A stretch of DNA of 64,000 nucleotides from Streptomyces sp. 135 (lineage in GTDB: Bacteria > Actinomycetota > Actinomycetes > Streptomycetales > Streptomycetaceae). Location: the NCBI RefSeq assembly GCF_020026305.1, contig NZ_CP075691.1:6014001-6078000 (forward strand). Reading direction: 5' to 3'. A program made the translations under genes and the position numbers. Below the pieces are notes generated by a model. The model did not search any database. It saw only the letters and a program-made list of their open reading frames with translations, and was not told where the DNA came from. Below, in pieces: positions 34,856 to 42,081 of this stretch (its first letter is position 1; each line of letters starts with the position of its first letter).

Positions 34856-35202
34856 TGCGCCACCACCGCCCACACCGCCACCGCTGCGGACAGCAGCGCC
34901 AACAGCACGGGCACGACGAGCTGGTACAGCCGTGCCTGCCGCTCGCGTTCGCGCCGGTCACGCTCCGAGAGCTGGTACTGCTCGAACGCCGTCTCCAGGG
35001 TGTCTCGCGCGTCAGAGACCTTCTGGACCTCCTGCGAGAGCTGGGTGATCCGCTGGTCGGTGTAGGCGGACTGGAGGCTGTAGACCTCGGTTGAGACGAC
35101 TTTGTCGAGGCGGGAGTTGATGCCCTGCGCCATTGCCTGGATGTCCTGGCGCAGGGCGGTGACTGCGCGCCCGAGTTCCCCGACGGTCTGATCCTCGGGC
35201 AC
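34852..35202 (-). CDS. Phage coiled-coil protein with C-terminal membrane anchor
   Basis: A 116-residue protein: helical heptads (ALRQDIQAMAQGINSRLDKV, ITQLSQEVQKVSDARDTL), a basic stretch, then one C-terminal membrane helix (LYQLVVPVLLALLSAAVAVWAVV). It has no enzyme motif. Lying directly after the holin, it may be a spanin-like or second holin-type protein. GTG start with GGGAGGG. Confidence 0.7.
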   Translation of the reverse strand: MPEDQTVGELGRAVTALRQDIQAMAQGINSRLDKVVSTEVYSLQSAYTDQRITQLSQEVQKVSDARDTLETAFEQYQLSERDRRERERQARLYQLVVPVLLALLSAAVAVWAVVAQ

Positions 35203-35222
35203 GCGTGGGCCCTCCCGTCAGG

Positions 35223-35477
35223 TCAGATCGAGGTGGGCCGTCGCGGAGTGTCCGGCCGGGCGACGGTCTCGGTGATGCTCGGGCCGACCGGTCCGCCGCT
35301 AGTGACGATCGCAGTGAGCAGCGCGGCGACGGCGGCCAGGCCGCCCACGGCGAGGGCGTCGGCCCAGTTGGTGTTGAGCAGGCCGAGGCCGTCGGCGCCC
35401 GCGATGCCGAGGACGGCCTGCGCGAACGTGCGCACCATGCGTTCGAAGGTGGCCTTCCAGAAAGCGCCTGTGTTCAT
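35223..35477 (-). CDS. Phage holin
   Basis: An 84-residue protein with two hydrophobic segments (TFAQAVLGIAGADGLGLL and ALAVGGLAAVAALLTAIVTSG) and a charged C-terminal tail. It is preceded by GAGGA and begins 2 bp after the amidase stop. Size, topology and position next to the endolysin support holin function. Confidence 0.8.
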   Translation of the reverse strand: MNTGAFWKATFERMVRTFAQAVLGIAGADGLGLLNTNWADALAVGGLAAVAALLTAIVTSGGPVGPSITETVARPDTPRRPTSI

Positions 35478-35479
35478 GG

Positions 35480-36196
35480 TCAGTTCCTCTTCTCCAGCGC
35501 GGTGACGCGCTTCTCCAGAGCGGTCAGCCGCTCCTCGGTCGTGGGCTTCGGGGCGGTGGGCGGCTTCGTGCCGCCGGGCGACCAACTGGCCGCGTGCTTC
35601 AGCCGCTCGGTGACCCGCTTGCGGATGTCCGGCATCGAGACGCCGGGCCCGTGCGGGTCGATCTTTCCGGGCTGCCACTCGGCGTGGCCGATGACGGAGG
35701 TGTCGCCGCCCTTGCCCCAGCCGTGGGCGCGGCACAGAGCGGCGGAGGCCCGCACGATCGCCTCAACCTGAGCGGCCGGCCAGGGGTCGCGGCCGTCGCC
35801 GAGGTTCTCGCACTCGAAGCCGTAGAAGTGCCGGTTGCCGTCGGTCTTCGCCTCGTTGTCCGGAGGCAGTGCCTTCTCAGCGATGACGGCCTGGAGGACG
35901 TCGTCGTCCATGCCCGCGTGGTTGGTACGGCCGTAGCCGACGAGGTGGACACGGCCGTCCTTCGTGATCACACCGTGGCAGAGCGGACCCGGGAGCGTGG
36001 AGTGGCCCTTCCGGCAGATGTCCACGGAGGCCTTCGCGCCGCGGGTGACGGTGTGGTGGATCATCACGCCGTGCACCGGGCCCCACGGCCCCTTGTGGTT
36101 GCGGTTGTGGTGCTCCCAGTCGCCGACCTCGACGACCGTCACACCCTCATCGCGCAGGGCGTCCAGGAAGCGGGCGGCAGACAGCGGCGCGGCCAT
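35480..36196 (-). CDS. Phage endolysin, N-acetylmuramoyl-L-alanine amidase
   Basis: A 238-residue amidase_2/PGRP-fold enzyme that cuts the peptidoglycan amide bond. Zinc ligands lie in MIHHTVT, NHAG and VIGHAEWQPGKIDPHGPG. The last ~50 residues form a linker and a short coiled coil (RLTALEKRVTALEKRN), likely for wall binding or oligomerisation. Start overlaps the preceding small frame by 1 bp. Confidence 0.9.
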   Translation of the reverse strand: MAAPLSAARFLDALRDEGVTVVEVGDWEHHNRNHKGPWGPVHGVMIHHTVTRGAKASVDICRKGHSTLPGPLCHGVITKDGRVHLVGYGRTNHAGMDDDVLQAVIAEKALPPDNEAKTDGNRHFYGFECENLGDGRDPWPAAQVEAIVRASAALCRAHGWGKGGDTSVIGHAEWQPGKIDPHGPGVSMPDIRKRVTERLKHAASWSPGGTKPPTAPKPTTEERLTALEKRVTALEKRN

Positions 36197-36339
36197 CAGC
36201 GACCACCTGCCTGCGATGCGGCGTCCGCGCCTGCCTGGTAGAGCGAGCTGGCGGCCACAGTCCAGGCGGCCTGAATGTCCTCGCCGAGCTCCTCCCACAG
36301 CGGCATCGTGCGGCCGTCATGGGTGAGCCCGCCGGTCAC
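36196..36339 (-). CDS. Possible small or truncated phage protein
   Basis: A 47-codon frame from a GTG at 36339: VTGGLTHDGRTMPLWEELGE, then an Ala-rich end. The frame stays open about 25 codons further upstream to the terminator at 36416-36445, with no good start. It overlaps the endolysin start (TGATG). Probably the 3' remnant of a longer phage gene lost by deletion. Confidence 0.35.
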   Translation of the reverse strand: MTGGLTHDGRTMPLWEELGEDIQAAWTVAASSLYQAGADAASQAGGR

Positions 36340-36415
36340 CTCGCCGTCCGCGGCGTACGCCCGCTGTCCGAGATCCTGCGGGAGTGGATGCAGAGCCGTG
36401 AGCCCTCCAGGGCAT

Positions 36416-36445
36416 GAAAAAGACCCCGGCCAGACGGCTCGGGGC
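36416..36445 (-). terminator. Minus-strand terminator upstream of the lysis genes
   Basis: On the minus strand GCCCCG, a 12-base loop, CGGGGT and then CTTTTTC. It would stop transcription arriving from the tail genes; the lysis genes therefore need their own promoter or are now silent. Confidence 0.65.
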
Positions 36446-36572
36446 AGAGCGAACGGTAAGAAGGACAGGGGACTGGCTACGTAGGCGAGAACCAGGAACA
36501 GTGACGCCTGCCAACGAGGGTCAACGCCCGTGGCGAGGATGGCGGTCAGGCGCGTCCCTTACGATCGCGTCC

Positions 36573-37406
36573 ATGCCAACCACACCATCTGCCCCTGTCC
36601 TGCGCGGCAGCGGCGGCGCCGTTCTCCGATATGAGGATGACGCACTGACGCTGCGCCTCGGGGATGAAGAGACACGCATACCCCTGCGGGCCGTTCGGGA
36701 CGTCGTACCGGACGGCCGGGCCGTGACCGTGGAGCTGCGGGTCCCGGCCGGGGCCACGCCCGTCGTCCACCGGGTCGAGGGCAGCAACGCGGCCGCGGTC
36801 AGCCTGTTCGCGACGGCAGTGGGCACGGCTCTGGCCGGGCTGCCGGAGCCGGACCCGTCCTTCGACGGCGCCGCGCTGGTGACGACCCGTTCCCTGCGGA
36901 CTCCGCCCCCGCCCCGTACACCTGTCAGCGCAGGCGCGCAGGCGCGAGCCGGGGTCTGGCTCCTGGTCACCCTCGTACCCGGTCTCGCGACGCTTATCTG
37001 GACGAGCGTGCTGTTCGTCATGCACGGGGAGCCAGGCATGCTCCTGCTCGCGGTGCCGATGGGAATCGTGACGGTGCTCTTCAACGCGGCGAGCGGCGTC
37101 ACGGCACAGCGGGCCATGTGGATGTGGCTCCTCCCGTGGCGCGGCATCTCGGTGATGGCCGTGCGCACCAGTCCGTACGGAAAGAGCGGGACCTACGAGT
37201 ACACGGACCCGAGCGGCAAGACCCACAGCTACTACCGGGACGCGTACGCGAGCGAGATCGAGATCTGCTACCACCCGGACGAACCCGCGGAGAGCGTCGG
37301 TGTCTACCCCGTCTACATGCGCGTGCTGGCCACGCTCGGAGCGCTGGTGCTGTGGGCCGTGACGGCGGGCCTCATCTTCGTGGCGATGATGGCCGCCACC
37401 GAGTGA
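36573..37406 (+). CDS. DUF3592-like membrane protein
   Basis: A 277-residue protein: a soluble N-terminal domain (~110 residues) and a Pro-rich linker. Two membrane helices follow (~130-170), then a DUF3592-type beta domain (RTSPYGKSGTYEYTDPSGKTHSYYRDAY), then a final membrane helix. Function unknown. It is on the opposite strand to the surrounding phage genes, typical of a later-acquired (moron) gene. ATG at 36573 without a clear ribosome site. Confidence 0.7.
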   Translation: MPTTPSAPVLRGSGGAVLRYEDDALTLRLGDEETRIPLRAVRDVVPDGRAVTVELRVPAGATPVVHRVEGSNAAAVSLFATAVGTALAGLPEPDPSFDGAALVTTRSLRTPPPPRTPVSAGAQARAGVWLLVTLVPGLATLIWTSVLFVMHGEPGMLLLAVPMGIVTVLFNAASGVTAQRAMWMWLLPWRGISVMAVRTSPYGKSGTYEYTDPSGKTHSYYRDAYASEIEICYHPDEPAESVGVYPVYMRVLATLGALVLWAVTAGLIFVAMMAATE

Positions 37407-37454
37407 CCGTCGCGTTGTGGTTGGGCACGAGGGCGGGAGAGGCCCAGAGGTAGC

Positions 37455-38926
37455 TCATTCGATTGCCTTTCGAGTCACGCGGCTTCGCCGCCGATGTCGG
37501 GTAGCGGTCTTGTCCGGGCTCGTGGAGTCGTCGTCAATGCCCTGGCCGCCAGCGCCCGACCAGGTTCCTCGGCAGTCGTTGCCGAAGCGGTGAACGCCCG
37601 TGTTGCCAGAGGTGATGGACAGACCCCGGACCGCCTTCGTGGTGGGCGTGGAGCCGGGGCGGCACTTGTTGCCCGACACGGCGATGCCGGCCACGGCTGT
37701 GGTCGAGAAGCGGATGGCGTAGGACGAGCTGTTGTTGCGGTTCGCGCCATCCACGAAGTTGTCCCGGACCTGAATGTCGGTGCCGGGCCCGTTCACGAAG
37801 ATCCCGGCGTCGCGGATCGTGTTGCCGATCGGGTTGGAGTAGTCGGAGGCGACCATGGTGATTCCGTGGTCCCCGGCGGTCCACACGACGTTGCCGGAGA
37901 TCGTGGTGTTGTTCTGGGCCTCCGTGGGGATGCCGGTGTTGTCGACGTTGGAGATCACGTTGTGGGCGACCGTCGCGCGGGAGACGCGGTGTAGGCGGAT
38001 CCCGCTCTGATTCCCGGTCGTGCCGTCGATGACGTTGCCCGTGATCGCCAGGTTCAAGATCGTGCCGGACGTCTCGCCCTGGGCCGCGATGACGTTGTCG
38101 TAACCGCCGCCATTCCGAAACGAGTTGCCCGTGACGGCGATGTTCCGCATGCTCTGGGACGCGTTGGTCTGGGTGCTGTCGGGGAGCTTGGTGTCCTCCG
38201 GGTCTCCCACGATCACGGTGCGGATCCTGACGCCAGAGCCGCAACTGACGAAGGTGTTTCCGCTGATCGTGACGTCCTTCGTCTCCGTGTTGTCGTACGG
38301 TCCGAAGCCTCCGAAGACGGCGTTGCTCTTCGCCAGATCGAGCTGGAGGGCCTCCGAGAAGTCCCTGCCACCGGGGTCGACGTAGCCACGGAAGCGGCAG
38401 TTCGTGATGGTGGCGTGGTTCGTGGAGTTCAGCTCGACTGCGTGGAAGCCGGGGGTGTCCCTGATCTCCAGGTCCCGGATGACGATGTCCGTGGCGTGCC
38501 CGATGCTGATGCACATCGCGGACGCAGTCAGGTCGGCGGTCGTGCCGCGCACGTTCCACAGGCCGCCCTCGATCGTGATGCGGGAGTGACCGGTGTACCC
38601 GCCCAGGGACTGGCCCGAGTCGCCGTTGATCAGCATCGTCCCGGCCACGTTGCGCCGGAACTCGGCGCCCTCCATCAGGGTCAGCCGGGTGTTGGTGTAG
38701 ATCCGCGGGGTCTGCCCGATCAGGTAGGCCCCCGGTGGAACCAGGACCTGGGCGCCGCCGACGTCGCGCGCGAGGTTCAGGGCGAGCTGGATGCCGGCGC
38801 CGCGTTCGTGGAACCGGACGCGTCCGCCCCGTAGTTCGTGGCGAGCAGCGAGTCGGACTGGGCCACCGCGCCGAGGCGCCCGGCGGTGATGCCCATGCCG
38901 GGCAGCCAGGTGATGGGCGTGGTCAA
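37455..38926 (-). pseudogene. Right-handed beta-helix phage tail protein, frameshifted
   Basis: A TTG start at 38926 (TTPITWLPGMGITAGRLGAV) with GGGGGG upstream. The frame runs to NAAPA, then needs a one-base correction near 38798-38802 to continue as IQLALNLARDVGGAQVLVPPG. After that, ~400 residues of parallel beta-helix repeats (ITISGNTF, NLAITGNVIDG, VAHNVISNVDN and so on) run to 37455. Such proteins are tail-spike or host-glycan-degrading. The downstream part alone could be read from 38675. It is either a real one-base deletion or a sequence error. Confidence 0.75.
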
Positions 38927-38939
38927 GGGATGCCCCCCT

Positions 38940-39200
38940 TCACAGTGAGGTGATGGCGGGCCGGGCCAGCCGCACGGCTGTCCCGCTCGCATGCGGCTTG
39001 GTGACGCCGTTGACCGAGCGGGCGCCGACCGTGAACGTCTGCGGGCTGCTGGTGCCGCTGATCGCGGTCACGGACATGAGCTCGCCGCCCACGTCGTTCA
39101 AGATCGGCATCTCGTGCGCGTCAGTCGTCCACCGCGGGCCCGCAGTGATGGCGACGGTCAGCGTCGTGTCGTCCGCATCCACGCCGGCCGCCAGCTGGGA
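38940..39200 (-). pseudogene. C-terminal fragment of a phage tail protein
   Basis: SQLAAGVDADDTTLTVAITAG through to RLARPAITSL: the last ~87 residues of a structural protein whose upstream part is absent. Homology stops at about 39200, where the integrase fragment begins on the other strand. This marks a deletion junction. Confidence 0.65.
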
Positions 39201-39214
39201 GCCGCCCCCAGCGG

Positions 39215-39574
39215 GAGACGGACGGCGGCCCGCTGCTGACGACCGACTTCAACACGTACTACTGGAAGCCGGTCCGCGACGGGGCCGACGAGCGTACGGG
39301 CCGCTACGAGCGGCCCAAGGTGCCAGCGGTGGACGCTTTCGAGAAGAAGCGGATCCACCTGGTGAGGCACGCTCACGGTCCCCACCTCGAAGAGGACGGT
39401 GTGCCGGATATTGCGATCGAGGAGAGGCTCGGGCATGTGGTCCAGGGCGTGCGTGGGGTGTACCGGAAGGTGACGCCTAAGATGGAGCGCCAGATCGTGA
39501 GCGTGTTACAGGCGCGGTTTGAGGCGGATGCGGCAGCGCATCGAGGTGGAGGCAGGGGTAGCGCCCGGGGCTAG
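39215..39574 (+). pseudogene. Tyrosine integrase, C-terminal fragment
   Basis: About 119 codons: GGPLLTTDFNTYYWKPVRD, then RIHLVRHAHG (His-x-x-Arg box), DIAIEERLGH (third His) and GVYRKVTPKM with the nucleophile Tyr. The N-terminal arm-binding domain and first catalytic Arg are missing. It sits 79 bp from attR, the usual place of int. It cannot be active alone. Confidence 0.8.
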
Positions 39575-39605
39575 CTCCCATTTTTCTCCCATCCATGATG
39601 GGAGA
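39575..39605. repeat. Right arm-type repeat
   Basis: CTCCCAT, three bases, TCTCCCAT, five bases, ATGGGAGA. Same order and spacing as the left-end repeat at 26759-26782; 47 bp from the attR core. Confidence 0.6.
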
Positions 39606-39652
39606 ATGGCTATCGATGCAGGTCAGTGGGATGTGCGGCTGGCCCCTGGTGA

Positions 39653-39679
39653 CATCCACTGCATCACCCAGCAGCAGCC
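39653..39679 (+). repeat. attR: 27-bp attachment core, right copy
   Basis: Identical to 26631-26657. It is followed by GAAGGTGTGA, i.e. the natural PKV-stop end of agmatine deiminase, which shows the direction and exact site of insertion. Confidence 0.92.
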
Positions 39680-39703
39680 GAAGGTGTGATCAAGGAGTGA
39701 CGG

Positions 39704-40315
39704 ATGGCCGGTCAGGCCCGCGCGCGGAAGAACGCCCCACCGCGTGAGGACGTGCTGTCCGCCGCCATGGAGATGATCGCCGAGCGCGGCCTGGAGAAGC
39801 TGACCATGGCCGCGCTCGGCCGCGAGGTCGGCATGAGCTCCGGCCACCTCCTCTACTACTTCCGCACCAAGGACGAGCTGCTGCTGCGCACCCTGGAGTG
39901 GAGCGAGGGCCGCCTCGGCACCGAGCGCGGCCGCCTGCTCGCCCGCCCCGGTACGGCCCGCGCGCGCCTGGACGCCTACGTCGAGCTGTATGTCCCCGAC
40001 GGCCCCGGCGACCCCCACTGGACGCTCTGGCTCGAGGTCTGGAACCGCTCCCTCAACGCCGATGAGGAGGGCCGCGACCGGCAGGCCGCGATCGAGGGCG
40101 CCTGGCACCGCGACCTCGTGGCGCTGCTCGCCGAGGGTGCCTCACGCGGCGAGTTCGGACCGGTCGACCCCGACCGCTTCGCCGCCCGGCTGCGGGCGCT
40201 CCTCGACGGGTTCTCCATCCATGTGGCGATCGGGCTGCGCGGGACCGGCCGGGACCAAGTCCTCGCGCACGTACGGGAGTTCCTGGACGAAGCGCTCGCC
40301 GCCTCGGGCGCGTAG
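39704..40315 (+). CDS. TetR-family regulator, formerly behind agmatine deiminase
   Basis: A 203-residue protein with helix-turn-helix LSAAMEMIAERGLEKLTMAALGREVGMSSGHLLYYFRTKDEL and a BetI-like ligand domain (DPHWTLWLEVWNRSL). AAGGAG before the ATG. It lies 14 bp after the stranded aguA stop, so before the insertion it was probably the last gene of the urease/agmatine operon. It now depends on a promoter within the element or its own. Confidence 0.9.
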   Translation: MAGQARARKNAPPREDVLSAAMEMIAERGLEKLTMAALGREVGMSSGHLLYYFRTKDELLLRTLEWSEGRLGTERGRLLARPGTARARLDAYVELYVPDGPGDPHWTLWLEVWNRSLNADEEGRDRQAAIEGAWHRDLVALLAEGASRGEFGPVDPDRFAARLRALLDGFSIHVAIGLRGTGRDQVLAHVREFLDEALAASGA

Positions 40316-40491
40316 GGACACCTGGCGGCCTGTCCAGGTTGTACGCATACCGGCGGATTGCCCCACCCCCGGGCGGTGCGCTTGTATCCGGGTGGAGGCC
40401 GCGCGATCAGCGCCGACGGCACCGTCGTCGCCTTCGGCCCGGTGTACGACCAGCCCGGCCGGCACGCCAAGGAACAACGGGGGAACAGCTC

Positions 40492-41751
40492 ATGCGCACC
40501 ACCAAGACCACCAAGCACCGCACCGCACTGACGGCCGCCCTCCTCGCCGCCGTCACGGCCACCGCCCTGCCCGCGGCCGCCGCCGCCCCGGCCGCGCCCC
40601 GCACGGAGGGCGTCAGCGTCACGCCCGGGGGCAAGGCCGCGAACGACAGGTCCGCGGGGGCCGTGCTCAGCCGCGACGGCCGGTTCGCGGCCTTCGACTC
40701 CGAGGCCACCGACCTGGTCGCCGGCGACACGAACGGCGCGCGCGACATCTTCGTACGCGATCTGCGCACCGGAAGGACCGAGCGCATCGCACTGGCGGGC
40801 CGCCAGGTCAGCGGCCCCTCGCTGAGCGCCGACGGCCGCTACGTCGCCTTCGTCTCCAGCCCCGCCGACTCCTCCTCCGACCGGGACGTGCGGCTCTACG
40901 ACCGCAGGACCAGGAAGGTCGAGCGCCTCGACGTCGAACTGCCCGACGGCTACCCCGGTGACAGCGCGGGCGGCGTCTCGCTGAGCGCCGACGCGCGGTA
41001 CGCCGTCCTCACCACGGACGGGCCGCGATTCGACGGCACGGCGGTCTTCCTGCGCGACCGGAAGGCCGGCACCACCGAGAAGGTCAGCCACCCCTACCCG
41101 GGCGGCGACGGAGAGCGCGACGCCCACTCGCCGACCGTCAGCGACGACGGGCGCCGCGTCGTCTACGCCACCTCCTTCGTCAACGGCCCGCGCGGCGACG
41201 ACTGGAGCGACCTGTGGCTGCGCGACCGCGGGACCGGACAGGTCACGCAGATCGACCGCTCCCACGACGGCTCCAGGACCGAGAAGGAGTCCCTGGCCCC
41301 GTCCATCAGCGGCGACGGCCGCACGGTCGTCTTCGAGTCCCGCGACACCCACCTGGTCCCGAACGACGACGACGCCGCGTGGAACGTCTTCGTCCACGAC
41401 ATCGCCACCGGCACCAACCAGCGCGTTCACGGCACCCAGGGCGGCCCCGGCGAGGTCTACACCCGCGCGCCGGCCATCAGCGCCGACAGCCGCCATCTCA
41501 CCTTCATGACGGAGCTGGCCGAGCCGGGTTCGACGTACGGCAAGGAGTGGCCCGTCTACCTGCGGGACCTGAAGGAGGGCGACACCACCCTGGTCACGCC
41601 GGACACCGCGGGCGGCGCGGCCACGGCGACGGTCGCCCCGGGCGGCATCTCGGCCGGAGCCCGCCGCATCGCCTTCCTCTCGGGCGACGAGAGGCTGCTG
41701 AGCGGTGACACGAACGACGGCGATGACGCCTTCGTACGCCGCCTGCGCTGA
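40492..41751 (+). CDS. Secreted TolB/PD40-like beta-propeller protein
   Basis: A 419-residue protein with a Sec signal peptide (TALTAALLAAVTATALPAAAAA) and repeated blades of the form LSADGRYVAFVS and ISGDGRTVVFESRDTHLV. It is an extracellular propeller of unknown ligand. ATG at 40492 has GGGGG about 9 bases upstream. Monocistronic. Confidence 0.85.
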   Translation: MRTTKTTKHRTALTAALLAAVTATALPAAAAAPAAPRTEGVSVTPGGKAANDRSAGAVLSRDGRFAAFDSEATDLVAGDTNGARDIFVRDLRTGRTERIALAGRQVSGPSLSADGRYVAFVSSPADSSSDRDVRLYDRRTRKVERLDVELPDGYPGDSAGGVSLSADARYAVLTTDGPRFDGTAVFLRDRKAGTTEKVSHPYPGGDGERDAHSPTVSDDGRRVVYATSFVNGPRGDDWSDLWLRDRGTGQVTQIDRSHDGSRTEKESLAPSISGDGRTVVFESRDTHLVPNDDDAAWNVFVHDIATGTNQRVHGTQGGPGEVYTRAPAISADSRHLTFMTELAEPGSTYGKEWPVYLRDLKEGDTTLVTPDTAGGAATATVAPGGISAGARRIAFLSGDERLLSGDTNDGDDAFVRRLR

Positions 41752-41858
41752 CATCGCGCGGCCGAGCGGGCGGCGTGTGGACACGCCGCCCGCATCGTGA
41801 GACGGGGCAGCGCGGAGTGTCCGGGTTGTGGCAGGCTGCCACCGTGCTCTCGTTCGCC

Positions 41859-41894
41859 ATGATTATTGGCAGCAGGCGCGCCGGTCCGCAGTGA
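41859..41894 (+). CDS. Leader peptide of cimA (isoleucine attenuation)
   Basis: ATG ATT ATT then nine codons to TGA: MIIGSRRAGPQ. The two adjacent ATT isoleucine codons are rare in this GC-rich genome. Stalling there when isoleucyl-tRNA is scarce would favour antitermination before the hairpin at 41950. Position and codon content match the branched-chain attenuators of actinobacteria. Confidence 0.75.
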   Translation: MIIGSRRAGPQ

Positions 41895-41949
41895 CCGTCT
41901 CGTACCACCATGTACGGGCGGACACCGTCGTCCTCGACCCGCGCGCAGA

Positions 41950-41975
41950 CCTCTCGCACCCGCGAGGGGTTTTTT
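41950..41975 (+). terminator. Attenuator terminator upstream of cimA
   Basis: CCTCTCGC and GCGAGGGG form an 8-bp stem (one G-T pair) with a 4-base loop, followed by six T. An alternative stem GTCCGC/GCGGAC begins inside the leader peptide (41884), so competing folds are possible. Confidence 0.8.
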
Positions 41976-42081
41976 CGTTTCCCGGCCCAACTTCAGCCGG
42001 ACGCGGAGCGCGCGGGATCATTGGGGGCGGTGGAGCCGGTCCTTCCGGTAGACCGAGATCCGACACAGGAGCCAGATCAGC

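Larger units (their letters stand above)
26631..39679. mobile_element. 13-kb decayed prophage/integrative element
   Basis: Bounded by 27-bp perfect direct repeats, one inside the agmatine deiminase gene and one at its stranded natural 3' end. Contents from the left: signalling-like module, sugar and acyl-transfer cargo, regulators, HAD phosphatase, lysis cassette on the minus strand, a membrane protein gene, broken tail genes, and an integrase C-terminal fragment at the right end. Head, most tail, replication and repressor genes are missing, so it cannot form phage or excise by itself. Loss of one repeat copy would restore the host gene. Confidence 0.88.
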
